64,000 bases of DNA from JBBSAT01 sp044223665 (GCA_044223665.1 JBGALT010000018.1:12320-76319); one strand, 5' to 3'. Shown: positions 29,729 through 38,218, counted from the first letter of the stretch. A program made the numbers and translations. The notes: generated by a model from the sequence alone, not told the origin.

Positions 29729-30550
29729 ATGAGCGAGCTCGATCGCGACACCCATCTCACGCTCCTCGAGCCGGGTCGCTTCGCCGTCCAGATCACCGAT
29801 CGGTGGAGCATCGGGACGGCGCCGAACGGCGGCTATCTCGCTGTCATCACTACGAAAAGCATCCTCGCGACGCTGCGTCATCCACATCCGTTCAGCGTCA
29901 CGACCCACTATCTGTCCACAGCCCAGCCAGGCCCGGCCGAGGTGCTGGTCGAGGTGGTCCGTGAAGGGCGCGGCCACTCGACCGGGCAGGCCCGGCTGAT
30001 CCAGGGCGGGAAAGAGCGCCTGCGGACGATCGCCGTCCTGGGCGATCTCTCCACCCTCGGCGGGGGCCCGACCCACCTCACGCTGGCGCCGCCCGACCTG
30101 CCCGCCCCGGACGGGTGCGAGCGCGGTCGCGCCGGGCCGACCGCCGCGCTGGCGATCGCCGACCGCGTCGACGTCGCGATGCGGCCGGGCGACGTCAGCT
30201 GGATGCCGGGCCCGGACGGGCTGCCGCGCCGGCACTCCGAGCGCGCGGTGCTCGAGGGCTGGCTGGGGCTTGCCGACGGGGCGCCGCCCGACCCGCTCTC
30301 GCTGGTGTTCTTCGCCGACGCCCTGCCACCCCCCGTGCTCAACGTCTCTTCGGTCCGCACGCCGTGGGTGCCCACGCTCGAGCTGACCGTGCACGTGCGC
30401 GCGGTGCCGGCGCCCGGGATGCTCCGCGTGCGCTTCACCACGCGCGCGCTGATCGATGGCTACCTGGAAGAGGACGGCGAGCTCTGGGACGCCAGCGGCA
30501 GGCTCGTCGCTCTGTCCCGACAGCTCGCGCGCGTGCAGCGAATCGGGTAA
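29729..30550 (+). CDS. TesB-like acyl-CoA thioesterase family protein
   Basis: A 273-aa double-hotdog protein. It has WSIGTAPNGGYLAVI near the N-terminus, then PFSVTTHYLSTAQPGPAEVLVEVVREGRGHSTGQARLIQ, and in the second half LELTVHVRAVPAPGMLRVRFTTRALIDGYLEEDGELWD. This is the layout of thioesterase superfamily proteins of the TesB/4HBT_3 group, which hydrolyse acyl-CoA. The ATG at 29729 has an AGGGG sequence just upstream. A second hotdog thioesterase gene follows after 14 bp. Substrate chain length unknown. Confidence 0.8.
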   Translation: MSELDRDTHLTLLEPGRFAVQITDRWSIGTAPNGGYLAVITTKSILATLRHPHPFSVTTHYLSTAQPGPAEVLVEVVREGRGHSTGQARLIQGGKERLRTIAVLGDLSTLGGGPTHLTLAPPDLPAPDGCERGRAGPTAALAIADRVDVAMRPGDVSWMPGPDGLPRRHSERAVLEGWLGLADGAPPDPLSLVFFADALPPPVLNVSSVRTPWVPTLELTVHVRAVPAPGMLRVRFTTRALIDGYLEEDGELWDASGRLVALSRQLARVQRIG

Positions 30551-30564
30551 GTCGCGCCACGACG

Positions 30565-30972
30565 ATGTCGTTCACGCACGAGCGCCCGATCCGCTTCGCG
30601 GACGAAGACCACGCGCAGATCGTGTACTACCCGCGCTTCTTCCACTTCTTCCACGAAGCGTTCGAAGAGATGTTCGCGGCGCACGGGATTCCCTACCGCC
30701 AGTGCCTCGACGAGAACGTCGGCTGGCCCGCGGTCCACGCCGAGGCCGACTACAAGCGCCCCGTGCGCTTCGGCGATCGGCTGCGGATCGTGGTCTCGGT
30801 GGCGCGCCTCGGAGAGACGAGCGCGACGTTCACCTACGAGGGCACGCGCGCCGGCGACACCGAGCCCGCCGTCGTCGGCAAGATCGTGGTGGCCTGTCTC
30901 GACATGGCGAGCATGCGGCCGCAGCCGATCCCCGACCGCTATCGCGCGCTCTTCGAGAAGGTCGGCGCGTAG
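30565..30972 (+). CDS. 4-hydroxybenzoyl-CoA-type acyl-CoA thioesterase
   Basis: A 135-aa single hotdog protein. The motif RFADEDHAQIVYYPRFFHFFHEAFEEMF near the N-terminus includes the catalytic-Asp-like region of 4HBT/YbgC enzymes (usually D-D-GVVYY). DYKRPVRFGDRL and LGETSATFTYEG follow. It probably hydrolyses a short or aromatic acyl-CoA. It is in an operon with the TesB-like gene (14-bp gap). Length normal. Confidence 0.82.
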   Translation: MSFTHERPIRFADEDHAQIVYYPRFFHFFHEAFEEMFAAHGIPYRQCLDENVGWPAVHAEADYKRPVRFGDRLRIVVSVARLGETSATFTYEGTRAGDTEPAVVGKIVVACLDMASMRPQPIPDRYRALFEKVGA

Positions 30973-31045
30973 CCGCTCCGCGAAGTTCCGCACGAGCGCC
31001 GAGTTGCCTTATCCTTCCGGGAGGGGCTGCTTGGCGGAGGCGTTC

Positions 31046-32234
31046 ATGCAGAGGTCGTACGGGGGAATCTTCGGGCTCGTCGTGATCGCGCTCGCCGGGT
31101 GTCGCACGCCCGCGCAAGCGCCCGACGTCGGCCCGCTGCGGGATGCGGCCCCGGCGCCCTACGACGGTGGCCCGGCGCCGATGGACGCCGGACGGGTCGG
31201 CCTCGGGAGCGCACACATCCGGCTCGTGAACCTGATCCCGGCGAGCCCGAACCTCACGGTGTGCCTGGCGACGATCCCGGGCACCGGCATCGCCGCGACC
31301 ACGGCGCACATCCTCGGCTCTCCGGACGCGCGCCTGATGAGCGACGGCACTCTCCCCTATCCCGGCGTCTCGCCCTACCTGCCGGCACCGATCTTCGACA
31401 CGCCGGGCTTCGGCTACGAGATCCGTCTCTACAGCCGCGAGGACGTGCCCTTCGTCGCGCTCGGCGAGTGCCCCGCGGCAGGGGCTGCACCGGCGCCGGT
31501 GCTGACCATCCGCGCGGACGGCGCTGCGGTCACGCCCGGCTCGTTCTACGCGGCCGTGCTGATCGGCGTGCTGCCCGGCACGCCCGTCGCGTGCGCGGGA
31601 GCGTGCCCCGCGCCGCGCGTGACCCTCATCCAGGACGACCTCACGCCGCCTCCGCCCGGCAACCACGTGCGCTCGCGCCTCTTCCACGGCGTGCCGAACC
31701 TGCCGGCGCCGATCCACATCTGCTTCGACGCCGACTACCAGGACGAGGCCCACCCGGGGTTCCTCCCGCCCGGACGCGTGTTGCCGCCGGCGCCCGACAC
31801 CGACGGCATCGCGTTCGGTGAGGTCACGCCGTTCATCGACATCCCGCCCGTGACGCGGCTCGGCGCGTTCTACACGCACGCAACCGTCACGGGCGTCCCC
31901 GACTGCAATCCCGCCACGCTGCTCCTCGGCCCCACCACGGTGCCGCTCCTGGTGCCGCCGACGGCGGTCGAGGGTCGCGCGCACGTTCGTCGCGGGCGAC
32001 GTCATCACGAACTTCGCATTCGGCCGCGTCGGCCCCACCTGCACGACCGACGGCGAGTGCCGCGGCGCCGGCAGCCTCTGCTCCACGGCGCCGTGCACGT
32101 GCGACGGCACGGGCCACTGCGTGGACGACCTCTCCGGCAACCTGCTCCCGTGGCGCGACGTGCTCGGCGGTCAGTCGATGGATGCCGGTGTCGATGCCGG
32201 CGGCGCCGACGCGGGCACCGACGGCGGCAGCTGA
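31046..32234 (+). pseudogene. Frame-broken DUF4397-like lipoprotein
   Basis: The ATG at 31046, preceded by GGAGG, starts MQRSYGGIFGLVVIALAGC, a clear lipobox. The body begins HIRLVNLIPASPNLTVCL, typical of DUF4397-like surface proteins, and contains VRSRLFHGVPNLPAPIHICFD as a second repeat. At about 31965-31983 the frame shifts by +1. The original frame becomes Arg-rich, whereas the new frame reads TFVAGDVITNF, a Cys-rich module (CTTDGECRGAGSLC) and a DAG-rich tail, stopping at 32234. One extra base in a GCGCGC run would explain it. The intact product would be about 395 aa. Real mutation and sequencing error cannot be separated here. Confidence 0.6.
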
Positions 32235-32282
32235 AGGCCCGTCAGGAATCCTCCTGTCGGGTTCCTTCCAAAAGCCCCAAAA

Positions 32283-32305
32283 ACCCGAGCGATTCTCGCT
32301 CGGGT
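32283..32305 (-). terminator. Rho-independent terminator of the ScfR-type regulator gene
   Basis: A perfect 10-bp stem (ACCCGAGCGA with TCGCTCGGGT) and a 3-base loop. On the minus strand it is followed by TTTTTGGGGCTTTTGG. It lies 55 bp past the regulator stop and 48 bp past the convergent lipoprotein stop, so it may also slow plus-strand transcription. Confidence 0.75.
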
Positions 32306-32359
32306 AGGAGCAGGCGCGACGGACCTGTCACGCCTTGGCGAGCGCGGCTCGGCGTCGCG

Positions 32360-33915
32360 TCAGGCCTTCGCCTTCTTCTTCGCGAGCGAGGCCGCGGGCA
32401 CGTCGGGCGCGCTCTCGTCGGCGGGCGCGGCTTCTTCGTCGGCCGCGACGAGCGGCGAGAAGAAGTTGTCCTTCTTGATGAAGGGATCGACGCGGAAGGC
32501 GAACTTGTAGCTCGGCGCCGCGCGCTGGTTGCAGTCGGTGCGCTCGCAGAAGCGGCACGTGGTCCCGACCGGCACGGCCATGCGCGCCGGATCGAGAAGG
32601 GCATGTCGTCGGCGTACGCGAGGTACTTGGCGTGGTCGGCGTGGGTGCCCATGCCGATGCCGTAGAGGCTGCCGCGCGCGAGCGAGCCGGCGATCGGCTC
32701 GGCCAGCACCTTCGCGAAGCAGAAGAACATGCGCCCGTCGGGGAACACGCTGTACTGGCGCGAGATCGCGTGCGGCGTGAGGAACGCCAGGTGCACGGCC
32801 CACTTCGGGCAGCTGCCGGTGCCGTGCGGGAAGCGAAGCCCCGTCGCCGCGTAGCGCTTGCTGATGTTGCCGGCGACGTCGACGCGCAGGAAGTGGAAGG
32901 GCACGCCGCGCCGGCTCGGATCGGAGAGGTTGCAGAGCCGGTGCGCCACGGTCTCGTAGCTCGAGCCGAAGCGCATCGCGACCTGCTCGACGTCGTAGCG
33001 CGTGCGCTGCACCTCGCGGAGAAACAGGTCGTAGGGGAGCAGCAGCGCGCCCGCGAAGTAGTTCGCGAGATGGATGGCGAGCAGACGCGGCGTCTCGGCG
33101 TGACGCGCTTGCGTCTCGAGGCTCCGTACGATCTCGCGCTGGAGCGCGCCCGTCTCGCCGCCCAGCATCCGCAGCCCGAGCGTGTGCGCGAGCTGGAAGA
33201 GCTGACGGTGCTCGGGGACGTCGCGCGCCATGGTGAGGTGGCCGCCATCGGGATCGAGCCGGCGGATGACCGAGCTCGGGCCGGCGCTCGCCTCGAAGCG
33301 CACGTCCACGCGGTGCGTGGCGAGCGCGCGCACGAGCGCTTCGATCGTCGGCTTCTCGCCGATGCCGTGGAGCGCGCGCAGCTCCTCGGCGCGCGTCTCG
33401 AGCTCGGGGAACCAGTTGCCGCGCGACTCGAGGAAGTCGGTGACCTCGTCGAAGGGGCTGTAGTCGAAGGCCAGGCGATCGCCGCCCGCCACGGCCGCGT
33501 CGTCGCGCGCGCGCGAGGCGAGCTCGGCCAGGATGTGATCGAGCTGGGTGCGCGTGTTCTTGTAGAGGTTGAAGAGCGCCGCGATCGTGGAGGCCACGCG
33601 CGGCTCGCTGCCGAGGGAGGAGACGTCCTCGCGGCTCAGGTTCAGCGTGCGGAAGAGCGGCTCGTCGAGCAGCTGCGAGAGCCCCTCGTCGGGTCGCTGG
33701 GAGCCGAGGCTGCCCATGAAGGCCTCGACCGGCAGCTCGTAGAGCTCGAGCGCGCGCACGAGGAAGGGCAGCTGGATGGGGCGCTTGCCCTTCTCGAGCA
33801 GCGAGAGATACGCGGGCGAGACCCCGAGCTTCTGCGCCGCGAGCCCCTGCGTGAGGCCGCGATCGATGCGCAGCTCGCGAAGGCGCTGGCTCATCGCTTG
33901 TCGGTCGCCCTGCAT
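32360..33915 (-). pseudogene. Frame-broken ScfR/RamB-type XRE regulator
   Basis: An N-terminal helix-turn-helix (RLRELRIDRGLTQGLAAQKLG, SPAYLSLLEKGKRPI) is followed by an ImmA/IrrE-like central region (FQLAHTLGLRMLGGE, LAIHLANYFAGALLLPY) and the DUF2083 Cys-cluster domain. This is the layout of short-chain-fatty-acid and glyoxylate regulators (ScfR, RamB). At about 32591-32600 the frame breaks: DDMPFSI continues in the -1 frame as DPARMAVPVGTTCRFCERTDC to a stop at 32360. One missing base explains it. The original frame runs on as Ser/Arg-rich shadow to 32242. Start could be 33915 or 33894. It lies just downstream of the six-gene envelope operon, on the same strand. Confidence 0.7.
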
Positions 33916-33967
33916 CGGGCGATCTCTTACCACCCAGCGCCGAGCGCGCGCGAGGTGACGCGGCGCC

Positions 33968-34669
33968 TCAATCGCTCGGGAGCTCGTCGAAGCGCAGTCG
34001 CGTCACGACGACGTCGTCGCCGAACGGATCGGTGAGCGTACGCGTCGCGTCGCTTCCGGCGCCGTTGCCGTCGACCACGGCGAGATAGAGCGTCACCGGG
34101 CCGGTTCCGGCCGGCGGCGCGATCCAGTCGAAGCTCCAGCTCGTCACTCCGACCTGGGTCGAGCTGCTCGCGAGGATCGCCTGATCGGTGACGGTGAATC
34201 GGTCGGCAGCGATGCCGGAGATGCGCCCGGCCGTGAGGTCGGAGGCGTCGAGAAAGCTCGCCACGATCGCGTTGTAGTTGGAGCGCGTCGCAGCTCGTCC
34301 GAGCTCGGCCTGCGGCTCGGCCATGGCGACGTCGAAGTGGTAGGACGCGCCCGGCACGTAGGCGGGCGTCTCGAGCAGCGAGGGCGCCGGGGGGGCCGTG
34401 GGGTCTCCGAGGATCGTCCCGGGGGCGACGTCGAGGGTGAGACGGAGCCGGTGGGGCGCATCCACGTGGCACGTCTCGCACGTCCAGCCGCGCTCACGCG
34501 GCGAGCCGACGTAGAAGAGCCCGCCCCCGCCGCCCGCGCCGGGTGGCGCGACGAAGGTGCTCGCGACGTGAAAGGCCTGCGCGCGGGACGCGCCGACCCC
34601 GCCCGCGAGCACGAGCGAAGCGACCAAGCCCAGAACGAAGAGCGAGCGCTCGAGGCGTGCGTTCGTCAC
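33968..34669 (-). CDS. Exported choice-of-anchor-V protein with CXXCH motif (copy 2)
   Basis: A 233-aa protein with a signal peptide ending in SRAQAF. Residues 64-68 are CETCH, a possible c-type haem attachment site. The remaining beta-rich region (YVPGASYHFDVAMAEPQ, TSWSFDWIAPPAGTGPVTLYLAVVDGNGAG) matches the choice-of-anchor-V domain, which usually has this CXXCH. The last residues lack an obvious sorting tail. It is a paralog of the product at 36549-37253: the motif is at the same residue numbers and the FDW(I/V)AP segment is shared. The GTG start overlaps the previous stop in a GTGA junction. It is the last gene of the operon. Confidence 0.7.
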   Translation of the reverse strand: MTNARLERSLFVLGLVASLVLAGGVGASRAQAFHVASTFVAPPGAGGGGGLFYVGSPRERGWTCETCHVDAPHRLRLTLDVAPGTILGDPTAPPAPSLLETPAYVPGASYHFDVAMAEPQAELGRAATRSNYNAIVASFLDASDLTAGRISGIAADRFTVTDQAILASSSTQVGVTSWSFDWIAPPAGTGPVTLYLAVVDGNGAGSDATRTLTDPFGDDVVVTRLRFDELPSD

Positions 34670-35190
34670 AGATCACTCCCGGGCTCGATGCATCCATCGT
34701 CGATGGACGGGTCCCGCAGTCCCATCGCCCAATCGCGGAGAACACGGTATTGGCGATCGTCCGTGCTCTCGAACACGTTCGCCCCGCCGAAGCGAGTCGC
34801 GCCGACGTGGAACCACCCGCCTGCGGCGGGCTCGAGAGGCTTGAGGAGAAGAGGCGAGCGCTCCGGATCCGACGGGTCGATCATGGCCGACGCGGCGAGG
34901 TAGTTGTGCTCGATCTCTTCGGTCGAGAGCGGCGCGTTTCGCTCGGTCTCCGCACCGCCGAGCCGCAGGCGATTGCGGCCGAAGAGCACGAAGAAGCGAC
35001 GCGCATCGCCATGGCACGCGAACGTGCCGCAGTTCTGCGTCAGCACCGGCTGTACGCGGCAGCGAAACGTCGCGAAGTCGAGCGGCTCGGGCTCGAGGGG
35101 CTGGCTCGGTGCTCCGAGACACGACGCACACGAGACCGCCCACGCGACCACGAGGACGACGAGCGAGCCCGCGCGCACGTGCCGATTCAC
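34666..35190 (-). CDS. CX4CH envelope protein, cytochrome-like (copy 2)
   Basis: A 174-aa lipoprotein candidate (signal VVLVVAWAVSCASC). FRCRVQPVLTQNCGTFACHGDARR includes CX4CH at residues 54-60. This resembles the PSCyt1-like F-x-VQPxL-x-C-xxxx-CH pattern seen in Planctomycetes and myxobacterial lipoproteins, although the classical haem motif is CXXCH. It is a shortened paralog of the product at 37256-38074; both share C-x-VQP, CHG, R-L-GR-RL and a C-terminal DRQYRVLRDW or similar. The GTG start and the upstream stop overlap (GTGA), and so do its stop and the next start. Haem binding is inferred. Confidence 0.6.
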   Translation of the reverse strand: MNRHVRAGSLVVLVVAWAVSCASCLGAPSQPLEPEPLDFATFRCRVQPVLTQNCGTFACHGDARRFFVLFGRNRLRLGGAETERNAPLSTEEIEHNYLAASAMIDPSDPERSPLLLKPLEPAAGGWFHVGATRFGGANVFESTDDRQYRVLRDWAMGLRDPSIDDGCIEPGSDL

Positions 35191-36341
35191 AGCGATCCTC
35201 CCAGCGCGAGCTCGGCGACCACCCCGGCGCGATCGGGGAGCCGCGCGAACTCGAAGAAGTGGAAGTAGAAGGCCGTCGCGCGCAGCTCGAAGTGCAGCGA
35301 AGCGAAAGGCCCGTCGTGCGCGACCCGCCAGGCGACGAAGGGCCCGCCGAAGACGTCGACGAAGGGAGACAGCTCGCGATCCGAGCTCATGAACGACTGA
35401 CGGGCGGGATAGACGTCCTGCCAGAAGCTGGCGCCGAGCTGCCCGTAGCAGCGGAGCGTGAGGCCGAGATCGGTGTCGTCGACGCGCGCGCGCACCTCGG
35501 TGCCGAGCGTGATCGACGCGATGCCCCAGTCGTCCGCGTAGAGGCGCGCGTGGCTCCGGAGCGCGGTGCCGGGCTGCAGCAGGTGGTTCCAGCGCACCGT
35601 CAGCGCGTGCCGGAAGCGGTCCTCCGGAACTTGCTCCGGCGTGGTCAGCCGCAGCCCCGCGCCGGTGGGGTCCGTGAGCCGGGCGTACCGATACGGGCTC
35701 TCCTGGTAGCCCCCCACCCACGCGAACGAGTAGCCGATCGACCACAGGTCCGAGGGGCTGCCGACGATGACCAGCGCGAGCGTCCCGCTCGCATCGTCCT
35801 GTCGCCGACGAAAGTTGGCGTCGTGGGCGCGCCAGACGTCGTTGTAGACGTAGCTGCCGCCGTACTGGAGCGTGTAGTTGTGCTCCTCGAAGTCGATGGA
35901 GCCGCCCGCCGACACGGTGTGCGACTCCCAGTCGTTCTCGATCGAGTGGACGTACGAGACGTCGAGGCTGGTCGACCCATCGGACCACCCCGCGCCACCC
36001 ATCGCCTCGTGCCGCGCCTCGTCCCAGCGGTGCGTCGCAGCCGAGACCACGTCCACCGACGCGCTCGTCGTCACGTCGAGCAGGTAGCGCGCAGCGAGCG
36101 AGACTTGCTCCGTCGGGTGCCCACGAACGGCGAGCGTGGAGCTGCCGATCGTGGTGTCGTTCGAGTCCTGATAGAGCGAGGCGCGCAGGTCGGCCGAGAC
36201 GACGCCCGTGCTGGGCGCCCCGCCACACGCGCCGAGGACGCCGGCGGCGACGAGGAGCGCGTACGGGCCTCGGCCCCGCTCGCAGCGCGGACGGTCTCTC
36301 CGAGCAACTCGGCCCGTGTCGTCAGTTGCAGCCGCACCCAC
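35187..36341 (-). CDS. DUF3570 family outer-membrane beta-barrel-like protein
   Basis: About 384 aa. The hallmark start of the mature DUF3570 region is TGVVSADLRASLYQDSNDTTIGSS. Alternating beta strands then run through the whole length (for example EEHNYTLQYGGSYVYNDVW, WSIGYSFAWVGGYQES), as in outer-membrane barrels. DUF3570 genes are usually found next to DUF4266 genes, as here. The start is uncertain: the first usable codon is the GTG at 36339-36341, inside the end of the DUF4266 gene, which leaves a long Arg-rich region before the hydrophobic YALLVAAGVLGAC. A short sequencing error at the 5' end is possible. Function unknown. Confidence 0.65.
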   Translation of the reverse strand: MGAAATDDTGRVARRDRPRCERGRGPYALLVAAGVLGACGGAPSTGVVSADLRASLYQDSNDTTIGSSTLAVRGHPTEQVSLAARYLLDVTTSASVDVVSAATHRWDEARHEAMGGAGWSDGSTSLDVSYVHSIENDWESHTVSAGGSIDFEEHNYTLQYGGSYVYNDVWRAHDANFRRRQDDASGTLALVIVGSPSDLWSIGYSFAWVGGYQESPYRYARLTDPTGAGLRLTTPEQVPEDRFRHALTVRWNHLLQPGTALRSHARLYADDWGIASITLGTEVRARVDDTDLGLTLRCYGQLGASFWQDVYPARQSFMSSDRELSPFVDVFGGPFVAWRVAHDGPFASLHFELRATAFYFHFFEFARLPDRAGVVAELALGGSL

Positions 36342-36552
36342 CGCCGCCCCCGCCGTATCCGCCCGCGCTGCCCTCGCGATAGCTGTAGACGTGCTGCTCG
36401 AGGAGCGTCGCCTCCGGCTCGGGGTCGAACTGCATCCGCGGCGCGGCGAGCTCTTCGCGCTCCCACGGCCTCGCGCCCACGCAGCCGACGAGCGCCGTCG
36501 CCAGGACGCCGAGCACGAGCGCCAGCACGAGCGAGGCACGCATCGCGGTCAC
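36322..36552 (-). CDS. DUF4266 lipoprotein with C-terminal CGCN
   Basis: A 76-aa lipoprotein (lipobox ATALVGC, Cys24). The conserved block RPWEREELAAPRMQFDPEPE is followed by LEQHVYSYREGSAGGYGGG and a terminal CGCN, which are the marks of the DUF4266 family. The Gly run and two Cys at the extreme C-terminus look designed to bind metal, form a disulfide or be modified. The GTG at 36550-36552 overlaps the previous stop (GTGA); an ATG three codons later is an alternative. It is translationally coupled to the DUF3570 gene. The biochemical role is not known. Confidence 0.75.
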   Translation of the reverse strand: MTAMRASLVLALVLGVLATALVGCVGARPWEREELAAPRMQFDPEPEATLLEQHVYSYREGSAGGYGGGGGGCGCN

Positions 36553-37253
36553 GAGCCGGCCACGAGAGGAAAGTTCGTCTCGGCGACGTCGTCCCCGAGC
36601 GAGCTGCTCCCGTTGTGGTCACCGTCGACCGCGCCGACGTGCACGGAGAGATCCCCTCCCGACGGCGCGACCCAATCGAACGTCCACGTCGCGTTGGCAC
36701 CGAGCCCTCCGAGCGACACGACGCCGTGGCAGTCGCCGTAGACCACCGTCGTGGCCCCGGCAGGCGGTGCCGTGCTGGTCGTCGGCGTGAAGGGGTACGT
36801 CGACCGACACGTCGCCGACGTCGTCCCGGAGTCGGCATCGAGACGCCCCGCGGGACGCCCGCTCGCGTCCTCGAACGCGATGGCCATCCCGTTCGCGTCG
36901 TCGGCGGCTCGCATACCGTGCAGGTGGGCGCCGGTGAGGGCGACCGTGATCGCGTAGCGCTGGCCCGGCGTGTACGTCCGCGAGCCGCCGCTCGTTCCGA
37001 AGGCGGGGGACGCGGAGACCGTCACGCCGACCGCACCGACCGCGCCGGTGTGGCAGTGCGAGCAGCGCACGCCGTGATCCGACTGACCTCCCGTCCCGTA
37101 GATGCCGCCGGCGCCCGGTCGCCCGGTCGCAGCGACGAATGCCGACGCGTGGAAGAACTGCGGGTCGTTGAACGCGTGCGCGACTCCGCCGATCGCGAGC
37201 GAAGCGAGGGCGAGGAGCAGGATGGCCGCCGATCGTCGATGCGTGTGCTTCAT
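36549..37253 (-). CDS. Exported choice-of-anchor-V protein with CXXCH motif (copy 1)
   Basis: A 234-aa protein with a signal peptide (AAILLLALASLAIGGVAHA). Residues 64-68 are CSHCH, a possible c-type haem site, embedded in GGIYGTGGQSDHGVRC. The beta-rich remainder contains YTPGQRYAITVALTGAHLHGM and ATWTFDWVAPSGGDLSVHVGAVDGDHN, as in choice-of-anchor-V proteins. The ATG at 37251-37253 is 2 bases past the stop of the upstream lipoprotein gene. It is paralogous to the last gene of the operon. Confidence 0.72.
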   Translation of the reverse strand: MKHTHRRSAAILLLALASLAIGGVAHAFNDPQFFHASAFVAATGRPGAGGIYGTGGQSDHGVRCSHCHTGAVGAVGVTVSASPAFGTSGGSRTYTPGQRYAITVALTGAHLHGMRAADDANGMAIAFEDASGRPAGRLDADSGTTSATCRSTYPFTPTTSTAPPAGATTVVYGDCHGVVSLGGLGANATWTFDWVAPSGGDLSVHVGAVDGDHNGSSSLGDDVAETNFPLVAGS

Positions 37254-37255
37254 GG

Positions 37256-38074
37256 TCAGGTCCCCGAGTTGCAGGCGTGTCCGAGAGAGGCGCCGCCGAG
37301 CCAGCCGAGAATCGTCGTGTAGTCGGCGTCGGTGGTGCTCCAGAAGTGCGCGTTCTGGTGCGAGAGCCCGCCGCCGTAGAGCGGCTGTCGCACGAGATCG
37401 CTCGTCGACGGGTCCGCGAGCGGCGCGCCATCCGGCCCGAGCGCGAAGCTCCGCGCGGAGTCGAAGTTCGCTCGATGCTCGGCGGGTCGCCGGGGGAGCG
37501 ATGCGCAGCCGCACTCGATCGACCCCTCGCAGTGGGACCACGGAAACGACATGCCGCGCTGCGTACCGCACGCCGGCTCGGTGTACGTGCCCGTCCCGAG
37601 GCGATGACGGCCGCGTGCGTAGAGCCTCAGCGCTCGGCCGGCGTCCGTGCCGTGACAGCCGAGCATCGAGCAGTCGCGATCGAGGATCGGCTGCACGTTG
37701 CACTCGAAGTAGTCCGGGTCGAGCGCCGGGAGCGTCGTCGTCGTGACGGGCATCGTCGTCGTGGTGCCGCAGTGGCTGGCGTCGTCGCACGTGCGCGTCG
37801 CCGTATCGCTGGAGCCGTCGGTGACCCACGGCGTGCAGCTCCACGCTTCGACGCAGCCGTCGATGGGTGGCGGCACGTACGCATCCTCCGGCACGCCGGT
37901 GTCGGGGCGCGGCCCGGTGTCGGGCAGCGGGCCGGTGTCTCGCGCGACGCTCGCGTCACGCGGACAGATCCCGTTCGGGCACGGGTCGGCGGCGCTGCTG
38001 CCACCGCACCCGCTCGCGAGCCAGGCGAGCGAAGCGACGAAGCCGAGTCTCGTCACGACCAGGAACTGCTTCAT
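37256..38074 (-). CDS. CX4CH lipoprotein, cytochrome-like (copy 1)
   Basis: A 272-aa lipoprotein (MKQFLVVTRLGFVASLAWLASGC, lipobox Cys23). A Cys-containing Asp/Pro/Thr stalk leads to FECNVQPILDRDCSMLGCHGTD, with CX4CH at residues 135-141. Further cysteines (ACGTQRG, CEGSIECGC) may give a second metal or disulfide site. GGAGG lies 4-5 bases before the ATG, the best ribosome-binding site of the operon, which supports this as the first gene. Homology to planctomycete-type cytochrome C domains (PSCyt1) is suggested by the VQPIL...C...CHG pattern only. Confidence 0.62.
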   Translation of the reverse strand: MKQFLVVTRLGFVASLAWLASGCGGSSAADPCPNGICPRDASVARDTGPLPDTGPRPDTGVPEDAYVPPPIDGCVEAWSCTPWVTDGSSDTATRTCDDASHCGTTTTMPVTTTTLPALDPDYFECNVQPILDRDCSMLGCHGTDAGRALRLYARGRHRLGTGTYTEPACGTQRGMSFPWSHCEGSIECGCASLPRRPAEHRANFDSARSFALGPDGAPLADPSTSDLVRQPLYGGGLSHQNAHFWSTTDADYTTILGWLGGASLGHACNSGT

Positions 38075-38156
38075 GGGGCCTCCAGCAAGATGCTCAGCAA
38101 ACGACGAACCAACACCGAGATCTCCCGCCCTCGCGGAAGCACGAGGCTCCGCGTCC

Positions 38157-38182
38157 GTGCCCGGGAACCGCGCGGGCTCCGG
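38157..38182 (+). repeat. Dispersed intergenic palindrome (copy a)
   Basis: GTGCCCGGGAACCGCGCGGG followed by CTCCGG. It shares CCCGGGAACCGCG and TCCGG with copy b and lies between two gene groups. The right arm is imperfect. Confidence 0.45.
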
Positions 38183-38218
38183 CACCGCGACGGTGCCGCG
38201 CACGATCGCGCGACGAAG

